A DNA stretch of 64,000 nucleotides from UBA4416 sp044238845. Its GTDB lineage: Bacteria > Bacteroidota > Bacteroidia > B-17B0 > Aurantibacillaceae. The notes under the pieces were generated by a model. It did not search any database. It saw only the letters and a program-made list of their open reading frames with translations, and was not told the DNA's origin. The stretch is taken from NCBI GenBank assembly GCA_044238845.1, contig JBIICN010000008.1, forward strand, positions 42,842 to 106,841, given 5' to 3'. Both the position numbers and the translations under genes were made by a program. Below are positions 1 to 8,285 of this stretch, piece by piece. The first letter of the stretch is position 1. Every line of letters starts with the position of its first letter.

Positions 1-888
1 TTGTTTGCTAGCAATGATAATGGGGTATAAATTAAATTTTACTTGCATCGAATCACATTTGCGAATCACTTGTGATGGGCTGTAACCAGAGTAGGGAGGA
101 AGTTGTGATTGAGCATCGCCAATAACCAACATTAATCGTCTGTTTCCTGGTGTCCAATTCATTTCTTCAACGGTTCTTACAATACCATCATTTACAGATT
201 CCGCCACGTCAGGATTCCCAATGGTAGAATAGGTTTCCATAAAATCTTTAATAATTCGCACATTGTTAGTTAGGTTGGTTCTATTATACCATAAATTGTG
301 ATGATAATTTTTATCACCATAATAGGCCATGGCTACTTTTACATTATTAAACTTGGATAGGTAATCCATAATCATGTTTAAACTATTTCTCACGTTTTCA
401 ATATCATCGTCCATGCTACCCGTTTTATCTACTAAAAATACGATATCTGTTCCTTCGTTAATTCTAGAGGTTAAAACTTCCATCACAGATAACATCACCG
501 CGTCGGAGTTATCTGCATAGTACGAACGTCCATGTAACGAATCTGCTAGTGTTGAGAAATAGGAAATAGCTAATTGATTATAGGATTCTTTATCGTAAAG
601 TGGAACAATTTTATTAAGTGAATCAATAATTTCATCGCTTATAGTATAATGTACTTTTTGTTCGTTTAATGAATCCTTTACTACTTTTCTGTTTTGGATC
701 CGACTAACAGTTTTATTTTGTTCCGTTTTTTGTTCTTCTCTAACAAAAGGAGTTTCTTCTTTTGGAGCTCTCACGGTTGATTCTGTTGCTAACGCTGTAT
801 TACTATTATTTGCTTGCGGGGCATTGCACGAATAGCCAATAAAAAGAAGAGCTGTAATACAAATGGTGTAGTAGATAATTTTTATCAT
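1..888 (-). CDS. vWA-domain lipoprotein (3' end cut by window)
   Basis: A 296-codon open frame runs off the left window edge. The start is the ATG at 886-888, followed by a hydrophobic leader ending in GYSC (Cys21), which reads as a lipoprotein signal. A low-complexity linker leads into a von Willebrand A domain whose MIDAS motif is D154-K-T156-G-S158, that is DxTxS in place of the usual DxSxS. The following strands (KVAMAYYGD, RRLMLVIGDA) fit the Rossmann-like vWA core. Such proteins bind ligands through a divalent metal at the outer membrane or in the periplasm; the partner here is unknown. No neighbour suggests a BatA/BatB operon. The C-terminus lies outside the window, so the family cannot be settled. 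Confidence 0.75.
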   Translation of the reverse strand, partial: MIKIIYYTICITALLFIGYSCNAPQANNSNTALATESTVRAPKEETPFVREEQKTEQNKTVSRIQNRKVVKDSLNEQKVHYTISDEIIDSLNKIVPLYDKESYNQLAISYFSTLADSLHGRSYYADNSDAVMLSVMEVLTSRINEGTDIVFLVDKTGSMDDDIENVRNSLNMIMDYLSKFNNVKVAMAYYGDKNYHHNLWYNRTNLTNNVRIIKDFMETYSTIGNPDVAESVNDGIVRTVEEMNWTPGNRRLMLVIGDAQSQLPPYSGYSPSQVIRKCDSMQVKFNLYPIIIASKQ

Positions 889-979
889 AGTAAATAGTTT
901 TAGGTAAAACAAAAAGTGGATTTACTAGATATAACGCAATTACGTAACAATTAGTTACAAAAATAAAATAAAGAGGCAA

Positions 980-1390
980 TTACAATTGTGATTTAAGCCA
1001 GCTGATAGCTTCTTTTTTACTACTAAAACCTCTTGTAGGAACGATAGGCTTATTAATCTTTACAAAAAAATTAAATAATAATTTTTTTGATAAAGCATCT
1101 GCCAAAACAGCATTTGCTCGTGTAAATTCACTTGCTTCTTTGGTGGCAGCGTAAGCTCTTGCTTCTGGAGTAATGGACATAAAGTTGTAGGTGTCGATAT
1201 ATACTAGCATCTTTTTTTCATGTCCTAAGTCTTTTATGATGCTTGTTAAAAGAACTAAATGTTCTTTTTTTATTTCATCTATGTTTGGATTCCATTCAAC
1301 TTCAATGATGTTATCCTCATTTAAATTTACAATAAAGGCCTCAGGGATTTCTTTTTTTAAACTTACTGTATTTTTATTTCTCGAATGCAT
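980..1390 (-). CDS. STAS/SpoIIAA-like protein, paralogue 1
   Basis: A 136-residue cytoplasmic protein without signal or membrane segments. It resembles the small STAS/SEC14-like proteins common in Bacteroidota: an N-terminal beta strand ending in IIEVEW, a helix, the strand MLVYIDTYNFMSI, a helix rich in Ala around residues 78-100, and a final strand/helix ending in GFSSKKEAISWLKS. The role is unknown; such domains usually act in protein-protein regulation. It lies in tandem, same strand, with a clear paralogue at 1504-1923, both sharing the block Y(I/V)DTY-FMSITPEA. Both probably arose by duplication. Family placement is from pattern recognition only. Confidence 0.65.
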   Translation of the reverse strand: MHSRNKNTVSLKKEIPEAFIVNLNEDNIIEVEWNPNIDEIKKEHLVLLTSIIKDLGHEKKMLVYIDTYNFMSITPEARAYAATKEASEFTRANAVLADALSKKLLFNFFVKINKPIVPTRGFSSKKEAISWLKSQL

Positions 1391-1503
1391 CTTTGTAGTT
1401 CTAGTAAAGACTAAATTACAAAAATATTTTCGATAAAATCTATTTTTTGAATGATAAAGTGTTTCTTTTTTTAGTTAAGATTGCTTTAGATGCTTTTATA
1501 AAA

Positions 1504-1923
1504 TTAAGAATTTATATTTTTAAGCCAAATTAATGCTTCTTCCTTAGTATTAAATCCTTTTGTCTCAACAGATGGAGGATATATTTTTAAATAAAAATTA
1601 AAAATTATTTTTTTGGGAAGAGAATCTATGAGAACTGCGTTAGCCAAACAATATTTAAAGGCATCTTCAGTAGTAGTATATTTACTTGCTTCGGGTGTAA
1701 TGGACATAAAACTATAAGTATCAACGTATAGTAACATCCTTTTTCCTTTGCCTAATATTTTTATTGAATTTCTTAAATGTTCAAGATGAACCACATCAAC
1801 CTCTTCAATTTTATTATTCCAACTTACTTCAATTATATTATAAGTATTAAGTTTTATCGTGTAATAGTCTGATATAATCGAATTGGCTTCATTGATTGTG
1901 TTTTCTTTGTTTAATAGTTCCAT
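1504..1923 (-). CDS. STAS/SpoIIAA-like protein, paralogue 2
   Basis: A 139-residue paralogue of the protein encoded at 980-1390. It shares the order of elements (IIEVSW strand, LLYVDTYSFMSITPEA core, FNFYLKI strand, C-terminal EALIWLKN helix) but differs at most other positions, so the duplication is not recent. It lacks export signals. The 113-bp gap to the downstream copy leaves room for a separate promoter. Function unknown; the STAS-like fold suggests a regulatory binding partner rather than an enzyme. Confidence 0.65.
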   Translation of the reverse strand: MELLNKENTINEANSIISDYYTIKLNTYNIIEVSWNNKIEEVDVVHLEHLRNSIKILGKGKRMLLYVDTYSFMSITPEASKYTTTEDAFKYCLANAVLIDSLPKKIIFNFYLKIYPPSVETKGFNTKEEALIWLKNINS

Positions 1924-2127
1924 AAATGATGATAGTGCGTCTAAAAATACATTTACAATATTAGAATATGTAAGATTTATCGAAAAAAAATTATTACCTG
2001 TCTGATAATATTTAATAAATTGGATACTAATTTTAATTCTACTTATAAGGAAAACAATAACTATAAATTAAAAAAGTGAAGTATACATACGTTTAATTTC
2101 TGTTATCTTTACCAATATTGTACATCT

Positions 2128-3360
2128 ATGAAATTTGAAGAATACCATATTTTACCTGAGCTGAAAAAAAGTTTGCAAGAGTTAGGGTTTAAACGTCCAA
2201 CTGATATTCAGTTTAAAGCCATTCCCAATATTTTAAATGGCGAAGATGTGTTGGCCATTGCGCAAACAGGAACTGGCAAAACAGCAGCTTTTGCAATTCC
2301 GATTTTACATTTAATTACAAAAGCGGGCATAGGAGATGGTGTGCAAGCAATTGTGATGGTTCCCACTCATGAGTTAGCTATTCAAATTACCGAAGTGTTT
2401 GATAAATTGGGTAAATACACCGACGTTAAAACCTTGGCTATTTATGGTGGCGTTGATCAAGATCCTCAAATTGAAAAATTACACCAAGGAGTTGATATTG
2501 TGATTGCCACACCGGGTCGTGTGTTTGATTTGGTAAATCAAGGTTATTTAAAATTAAGAGATATTAAAGTGTTGGTATTGGACGAGGCTGATTTAATGTT
2601 GGATTTAGGCTTTTATAAAGATATCGAAGATTTAATTAAATATTTACCACGTCATCGTCAAACCTTATTTTTTTCGGCAACCATTAATGAGAAAATTAAG
2701 AAACTAGCTTATTCCTTAGTTCGCAATGCTATTCGTATTCAAATTTCACCAAAAGATCCCGTTTCAAAAAATGTGACCCACTCCGTGATGTTTGTGAGTA
2801 TGGATGATAAGCGTTTCTTTTTAGAACGTATTGTGAATGAAAATCCTGAAAGTAGAATATTAGTTTTTGTAAGAACCAAAGTGCGGGCAGAAAGAGTGTT
2901 TGAAGCTATGAACCGTGTTGGTATTAAAAGTCAAACCATGCATGGAGGTAAAGACCAAGAAAATCGGTTGGAAGTAATGACTGGATTTAAAAATGGAGAT
3001 TTTAAATTATTAATTGCTACTGATATTAGTGCACGTGGAGTTGATATTGCCAATGTAGATTATGTAGTGAATTATGATTTACCAGATGTAGCCGAAAACT
3101 ATGTGCATAGAGTAGGGCGAACAGGGCGTGGAAATAACAAAGGTGTAGCCGTATCGTTTTGTAGTCCCGAAGAAAAACCTGTTTTAGATGAAATCGAAAG
3201 CTTTATGGATAAAAAAATTACTGTACTAGAAGTAGATAAGGCTGATTATAGTGAAACCTTAGCACTAACAGATGACGTAAATGATAATTGGAAAAAATTA
3301 ATAGCCGACGCTGAAAAAGAAGATAAAGCTTACAAGGCTAAAAAGAAGAAAAAGAAATAA
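2128..3360 (+). CDS. DEAD-box ATP-dependent RNA helicase
   Basis: A 410-residue DEAD-box helicase of the RhlE/DeaD kind, which unwinds short RNA duplexes during ribosome assembly or mRNA turnover. The motifs are in order: Q-motif region with PTDIQ (about residue 23), AQTGTGKT (Walker A, about 46-53), PTHELA (Ia), TPGR, DEAD (about 153-156), SAT (motif III), and in the second RecA domain ARGVD and HRVGRTGRG (motif VI). The C-terminus is a short lysine-rich tail (KAKKKKKK) that probably binds RNA nonspecifically. A TATCTTTA box about 16 bases before the ATG may be the -7 element. It is followed by an rRNA-modifying pseudouridine synthase, so both fit ribosome maturation. Confidence 0.95.
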   Translation: MKFEEYHILPELKKSLQELGFKRPTDIQFKAIPNILNGEDVLAIAQTGTGKTAAFAIPILHLITKAGIGDGVQAIVMVPTHELAIQITEVFDKLGKYTDVKTLAIYGGVDQDPQIEKLHQGVDIVIATPGRVFDLVNQGYLKLRDIKVLVLDEADLMLDLGFYKDIEDLIKYLPRHRQTLFFSATINEKIKKLAYSLVRNAIRIQISPKDPVSKNVTHSVMFVSMDDKRFFLERIVNENPESRILVFVRTKVRAERVFEAMNRVGIKSQTMHGGKDQENRLEVMTGFKNGDFKLLIATDISARGVDIANVDYVVNYDLPDVAENYVHRVGRTGRGNNKGVAVSFCSPEEKPVLDEIESFMDKKITVLEVDKADYSETLALTDDVNDNWKKLIADAEKEDKAYKAKKKKKK

Positions 3361-3472
3361 TTTTGAGGTTATACTAAACTTGATTCAGCATCTGTTTTAA
3401 TATTGCAGGACAGAGACCTTAAAACAAGTTCAGGGTAACTTACGAAATATGGTATCATAAACAAAATTGAAA

Positions 3473-4168
3473 ATGAAAGTAGATAAATACATAGGTCAAT
3501 CTGGTTATACATCACGTCGTAAGGCTTATGATTTAATTGATGCAAAACGCGTAATCGTAAATGGAAAAGTAGCCACATTTAGCACTAAAATAAAAGAGGG
3601 CGATGTTATTTTAATTGATGGCGAAGAACTTAAGAAAAAAGAGTTTATCCCAACTTACATTGTTTACAACAAACCAAAAGGTATTGAATGTACTTCCGAA
3701 AAAATCGAAAACAATATCATTGATGCCATTGGTCATTCGCAAGCAATTTATCCTGTTGGGCGATTAGATAAAGATTCGGAAGGATTAATCTTATTGACCA
3801 ACCATGGAGAAATTATTAATAAAATTGGTAATTCGAAATTTGAACACGAAAAAGAATACATTGTTACTTTGAATTTACCAGTAAGAACTGCTTTTTTGAA
3901 GGAAATTTCGGAAGGTATCGAAATTCAAGGAGTAAAAACAAAACCTTGTGTGGTTTCGAGAGAGCCAAATTCGAAACGGATTTTTAGAATTATTTTAACT
4001 CAAGGACTTAATAGACAAATTCGTCGAATGTGTAATGCTTTTGATTATCAAGTAATTAAACTTCAGCGAATTCGTGTTATGAATATTCAATTAAATAAGC
4101 TTAAAATTGGAGAATGGCGCGATTTAACGGAAATAGAACTTAAGGAATTGTTTGCTCAGTTAAACTAG
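3473..4168 (+). CDS. rluF: 23S rRNA pseudouridine synthase, RluF/RsuA family
   Basis: RsuA/RluB/E/F family pseudouridine synthase, about 231 residues. The N-terminal S4 RNA-binding domain (residues 1-60: KYIGQSGYTSRRKAYDLI, VNGKVA) precedes the synthase domain with the catalytic motif GRLDKDSEGLILLTN near residue 100, the Asp being the nucleophile. The C-terminal GLNRQIRRMC motif is also typical. The family modifies uridines in 23S rRNA; RluF acts near U2604 in E. coli, and this assignment rests on overall resemblance. The frame opens at TTG 3467, but ATG 3473 two codons later is the better start. Confidence 0.85.
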   Translation: MKVDKYIGQSGYTSRRKAYDLIDAKRVIVNGKVATFSTKIKEGDVILIDGEELKKKEFIPTYIVYNKPKGIECTSEKIENNIIDAIGHSQAIYPVGRLDKDSEGLILLTNHGEIINKIGNSKFEHEKEYIVTLNLPVRTAFLKEISEGIEIQGVKTKPCVVSREPNSKRIFRIILTQGLNRQIRRMCNAFDYQVIKLQRIRVMNIQLNKLKIGEWRDLTEIELKELFAQLN

Positions 4169-4286
4169 CTTTTTACTTGTTTTTATTTAAGTTTCACTAG
4201 TATTTTATACTTTTATAACAAATATTTTTTAAATTTGAAATATTAAAATTCCTGCAAAGGATAGATTAAACTAAACAAATAGACAG

Positions 4287-4679
4287 ATGGACAAATACTC
4301 GATAGAAGCAACATCAAATACACCAACAATTAAATTTGATTTAAAGAAAGGTGAATTAAATATTTCGGGTCGTTCAATCCCTGAAAATTCTATTGAATTT
4401 TACAATCCTTTGTTTGAAGCCCTAGATAAATATTTAGCGGATCCTAATCCCAAAAATGCCACTATTTTAAATATTCAATTAGAATATTATAACAGTAGTT
4501 CTTCTGCATGCTTATTAAGTGTTTTTAAGAAATTAGAAAAATTTAATAAGGGTAAAGGCTCGCCAGTAACTATTAATTGGATTTATGAAGAAAACGATGA
4601 AGATATTTTAGCCGCTGGTAAAAATTTTGAAGGCATGGTTGATTTACCTTTTCAAATGATTTCTATTTCTGAGAACTAG
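4287..4679 (+). CDS. SiaC-family regulatory phosphoprotein (DUF1987)
   Basis: A 130-residue DUF1987/SiaC-like protein. In Pseudomonas, SiaC binds a diguanylate cyclase and is switched by the SiaB kinase and SiaA phosphatase through phosphorylation of a threonine. The fold-defining strand LNIQLEYYNSSSSACLL (about 61-77) is visible. At the phospho-site the family often has N-T-S-S, whereas here it is N69-S70-S71, so any phosphorylation would be on serine. No SiaA, SiaB or diguanylate cyclase gene is nearby, so it stands alone here. The ATG follows the sequence ATAGACAG without a ribosome-binding site, as usual in this phylum. Confidence 0.8.
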   Translation: MDKYSIEATSNTPTIKFDLKKGELNISGRSIPENSIEFYNPLFEALDKYLADPNPKNATILNIQLEYYNSSSSACLLSVFKKLEKFNKGKGSPVTINWIYEENDEDILAAGKNFEGMVDLPFQMISISEN

Positions 4680-4775
4680 TTTCGTTTAAATTTTATTTTT
4701 CTTTTGGAGTATAATTAACTCGTGAATGCTCGCTTTTTTTGATTTGCATTGAGTTTGTGTTAGGGGTAGGTAGTA

Positions 4776-5387
4776 TTAATAGTTTATTGTATAAGTTCTA
4801 TTGATATTAAATGGACAAAATACGGTGTCTGAAAAACTATTTGTCACATTATTGCGTTTAACCGTCCACGTAATTTCATTATAAAAACCACCCTTTGCAC
4901 GTGTTGTAGTTTCATAATAACATCTGCATCCAATTCCGGGGAGATTCATGAAGAAGTCGTCATTAGGTCCAAGTGGGCTACTTGTGGTAGCTGTTACTAT
5001 TAGTGTCGCGTTACGGTATAAAAGAGTTGTTTTATTAACTTGCTCATTTGGCTTGACGTTGAACCAACTAGTAGAATACTGCGAACTGTAATTAGGACTT
5101 GCATTAACATCTACTTTCCATCCTGAGCAGTCGGATACTTCAAGGCTAAATGAATAAAAACCATTCTTGTCTGTTGTCGTCGACGCAATTGTCGACCAAC
5201 CAGAAACATTTCCCACGGAACTACTTCCACATGATTCATTCAAGCTAATTGTTATGCCTGAAACGGGGCTGTTATTCAGTTCATTTAAAACTTGTCCTGC
5301 CACTGAAATCTTTTTCGTCTCCTTGTCCTTTTTACAAGAAGTAATAGAAACAAAAAGAAAAATTATTATTAATAGTCTATTTATCAT
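4776..5387 (-). CDS. Secreted lipoprotein with carboxypeptidase-regulatory-like domain
   Basis: A 203-residue protein with a lipoprotein signal (hydrophobic stretch then SITSC, Cys18) and a KKDKETKK linker. Residues 29-110 resemble a carboxypeptidase-D regulatory-like/CnaB beta-sandwich: VAGQVLNELNNSPVSGITISL, then FYSFSLEV. The C-terminal half is beta-rich with two adjacent cysteines (GCRC) and is not recognised. Probably anchored to the outer membrane; function unknown. It stands alone between convergent and divergent neighbours. Confidence 0.6.
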   Translation of the reverse strand: MINRLLIIIFLFVSITSCKKDKETKKISVAGQVLNELNNSPVSGITISLNESCGSSSVGNVSGWSTIASTTTDKNGFYSFSLEVSDCSGWKVDVNASPNYSSQYSTSWFNVKPNEQVNKTTLLYRNATLIVTATTSSPLGPNDDFFMNLPGIGCRCYYETTTRAKGGFYNEITWTVKRNNVTNSFSDTVFCPFNINRTYTINY

Positions 5388-5535
5388 ATGTCTTATATTA
5401 CCCCTAACTAGCTTATAGAAGCTATTCTATAGAGTTATATTGCAAATTTTACCCAAAAGGTGTTATCGCTTAATTCTTATATCTTTTGTAAATAATTAAA
5501 AAATAGCTAAGCATTTGCATTTTTTTCATTTCTAA

Positions 5536-7890
5536 TTACTTCAAACTATCTTCAATATCAATCAATGGTTCTTCGATGATTTCTTTTTTCATCGATTTTT
5601 TATGAATAGATAATAAAATAGCTGGTAACAAAATAATATTAGTAAACATGGATATTAATAACGTTAAAGATACTAATACGCCTAATGCCACTGTGCCACC
5701 AAAACTTGATGCAGAGAAAATAGAGAATCCACTAAATAAAATAATAGATGTGTAAACCATGCTTAAACCTGTATCTTTAATAGCTGCCGAAATAGCGGCA
5801 GCTGCACCTGCATTATGTTTTTTTAATTCTTGGCGGTACTTGGTTAAAAAATAAATGGTGCCGTCGCTACTAATACCAAAGGCTATACTAAATATTAAAA
5901 TGGTTGAGGGTTTAAATCTAATATCTAAAAAGCCCATAATACCTGCAGTAATTACTAATGGTATTAAACATGGTAGTTTAGATAATACAATAATGCGTAC
6001 CGAACGGAATAAGGCAATACCCACAATGGCAATTAAAATAATTTCAATCAATAAACTCTCTAATAAATTAGATAATAAGTAATCGTTGTTTTTTAAAAAC
6101 ACTAAACTGTGTCCTGTTAAACTCACATGGTACTCTTGTGGACTAAAAATAGAATCAATTTTAGGACGAATGATCTTCATCAATTCCTTCATTTTTTTAG
6201 AACCAATATCTGCTACCTGATAACTAATACGCGTTGTTTGTTTTGTGCTATCAATAAACTTAGCTAGTTTATTATTTTGCCCTTTTAAAGATCCTGAGTA
6301 TTCGGATAAGGTTTTTAAATCTGATACACCAGGAAATTTATAATACTTAGGATTCCCCTCGTTATAAGCTTGGTACGAAAATTTAATGGCCTCAACTACC
6401 GATAATGGTTTTGAAAACATAGGATAGTCTTCCAGCATTTTTTGCATGGCTTTAATTTTATATAAAGCTTTGGCATTATTTTCAAATAAGCCGTTTTCCT
6501 TTTTTGTATCAACAGCTATTTCAAAAGGTAATACGCCATTAAAGTTTTGTTCAAAAAAGTGTAGGTCGGTATAAATAGGATCTTTTTTAGGTAAATCGTC
6601 TACTACATAACCATTCATGTCAATAAAAGTCATTCCCCAAAAACAAAGTGCCGTAATAGCTGTGGTAGTAATGTATATAGCCATTCTTCGTTTTTGCACT
6701 AAATGGTCAACTATATCTAAGGCCTTGGTAATAATTTTACCATCTTGATGTTTGGTATGTTTTTCTTTTGGAGTAGGGAGAGCGTGTAAAATAACAGGCA
6801 CTAATATCAGTGTAATAAAGTAAGTTGCCATAACACTTATCGACGCTACTACACCAAACTCCACTAGCATTAAACTTTTTGTGAAATACAATACTCCAAA
6901 GCCAATAGCAGTAGTAATATTTGCTAAAAATAAGGTAACGCCAATCGTTTCAATACTTCGCGTAATGGCTTTTATTTTATTACCGTGTGCTACAAATTCG
7001 CTTTGATATTTGTTTATTAAAAAGATACAGTTTGGTAAACCAATTACCATAATTAATGGCGGTAATAAACCTGTTAAAATGGTTATTTTGTAACCTAGCA
7101 TAAACATAATACCGGTTGACCATAACACACCAACAGCCGTAATAATTAATGAGAAAAACACAACACTTCCCGAACGGAAGAATACCCATAATATAATAGC
7201 GGTTACAATAATAGCTAGTATTAAAAACAAAGTCATTTCGTGCGACACCTTTGTCATTACCTGCGAACGGATATAAGGCATACCCGAATAATGCATTTCG
7301 ATATGGTGTTTTTTAGCAAACACTTCGGCTAGCACTTTTATTTCGGCAACAATTTCTAAACGGCGTTTTGAGTTTAAATCCTTTTTAGTAAAAGTAATCG
7401 CCATCACATTGGCGCCTGTTTCTTTATTATAAATAATGCCCTCGTAAAAAGGTAATGCTAAAAAATCGGCTTTAATACTATCAACGTCTTGTTGGTTTTT
7501 TATTGGTTTTTGTATTAATGGAACAAATTCAAATTTTTGTAAGCTATCGTTTTTTACAAATTTGTAAATCGTAGGAACCGACATTAAATCTTTAATTCCT
7601 TGTATGTTTTTAATGGTTTTACTGAGCTCATACCAATCATTAAACTTTTGATATTGAAATAGGTTTTTGTCTTCAAATCCCATCACCATCACATTGCCAT
7701 CTTCTCCAAAATGTTTCTTAAAGCTTTGGTATTCTATATAAGTGCTATCATCATCTGGTAGTATTTGAGCAAAATCGTATGATAATTCAACTCTTGAGGT
7801 TTCATAAACCATAAAAGCTGTCAGTATTAATACAACTGTTGTAAAGGCTGCTTTATTTCTTAATAATAAACCCGAAAAACATTTCCACAT
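5536..7890 (-). CDS. RND superfamily exporter, MMPL family
   Basis: A 784-residue inner-membrane RND/MMPL-type exporter, shorter than HAE/HME pumps and without an adaptor gene alongside. Layout: TM1 (about 14-30), a periplasmic domain, five or six membrane segments with sterol-sensing-domain character (about 215-390), a second TM near 410, a second periplasmic domain, and the final TM cluster (about 625-760). Key membrane sequences include LLPPLIMVIGLPNCIFLINKY and SIAFGISSDGTIYFLTKY, the latter with an acidic pair typical of proton relay. The tail EEPLIDIEDSLK is cytoplasmic. Substrate unknown; relatives move lipids or hopanoids. Confidence 0.85.
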   Translation of the reverse strand: MWKCFSGLLLRNKAAFTTVVLILTAFMVYETSRVELSYDFAQILPDDDSTYIEYQSFKKHFGEDGNVMVMGFEDKNLFQYQKFNDWYELSKTIKNIQGIKDLMSVPTIYKFVKNDSLQKFEFVPLIQKPIKNQQDVDSIKADFLALPFYEGIIYNKETGANVMAITFTKKDLNSKRRLEIVAEIKVLAEVFAKKHHIEMHYSGMPYIRSQVMTKVSHEMTLFLILAIIVTAIILWVFFRSGSVVFFSLIITAVGVLWSTGIMFMLGYKITILTGLLPPLIMVIGLPNCIFLINKYQSEFVAHGNKIKAITRSIETIGVTLFLANITTAIGFGVLYFTKSLMLVEFGVVASISVMATYFITLILVPVILHALPTPKEKHTKHQDGKIITKALDIVDHLVQKRRMAIYITTTAITALCFWGMTFIDMNGYVVDDLPKKDPIYTDLHFFEQNFNGVLPFEIAVDTKKENGLFENNAKALYKIKAMQKMLEDYPMFSKPLSVVEAIKFSYQAYNEGNPKYYKFPGVSDLKTLSEYSGSLKGQNNKLAKFIDSTKQTTRISYQVADIGSKKMKELMKIIRPKIDSIFSPQEYHVSLTGHSLVFLKNNDYLLSNLLESLLIEIILIAIVGIALFRSVRIIVLSKLPCLIPLVITAGIMGFLDIRFKPSTILIFSIAFGISSDGTIYFLTKYRQELKKHNAGAAAAISAAIKDTGLSMVYTSIILFSGFSIFSASSFGGTVALGVLVSLTLLISMFTNIILLPAILLSIHKKSMKKEIIEEPLIDIEDSLK

Positions 7891-8042
7891 AATTAATTGC
7901 TTTTAGTAACACTTTTGAGATTTTGGCTAATTCCTTTATATCCAACTTCTTACCTTCTCAAAAAGGTTAAAGATAACTAATAATGAATGGATATTAAAAA
8001 AATGTTTTTAACGATGCTTTTTTGATGTTGATAAAAGCATTT

Positions 8043-8275
8043 TAGGGCGTGCCCCCGCAAAAGATGCAGCGGGGTCGGGCTTTCGGCACTCGCTTTTTTA
8101 CTTGTCCTGCGGAACAATTAAAAATAGCTCAAACAAAGCCTCAATCCCTCACGCGGCATGCGCCGCAAAACGCTGCGTTAAGGATTGCAGCGGAAATCCT
8201 TTTTTATGAGGCACGAATAAAAAAGATTGTAGCGTAAAGCCTGACGGCGCCCGCACTTCTGCGCCGGAACGCCCA
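8043..8275. repeat. GC-rich structured intergenic repeat, about 230 bp
   Basis: A GC-rich island in an AT-rich intergenic region. Its ends are nested inverted repeats: GGGCGTGCC (8045-8053) against GGAACGCCC (8266-8274), and GTCGGGCTTT (8074-8083) against AAAGCCTGAC (8236-8245). Inside are further hairpins: CCCCGC/GCGGGG (8053-8074), GCGGCATGCGCCGC (8152-8165) and AGGATT/AATCCT (8180-8199). A 62-codon frame crosses it, but its codons do not look like those of any gene here. The arrangement fits a non-autonomous palindromic element or a structured RNA; I recall similar elements between genes of other Bacteroidota. It occupies most of the 395-bp gap between 7891 and 8285; the rest is featureless AT-rich sequence. 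Confidence 0.7.
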
Positions 8276-8285
8276 TCCACAAATA

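Noticed and set aside
942..959. CGTAAC-AATTA-GTTACA upstream of the vWA gene
   Set aside because: The arms match the island's element, but the spacer is five bases rather than four and no -7 box lies at the fixed distance, so I do not include it in the regulon.
8049..8237. Possible 62-codon gene on the plus strand
   Set aside because: It lies inside the GC-rich palindromic element; its amino-acid use (Ala, Arg, Gln) is unlike any gene here and it has no promoter.
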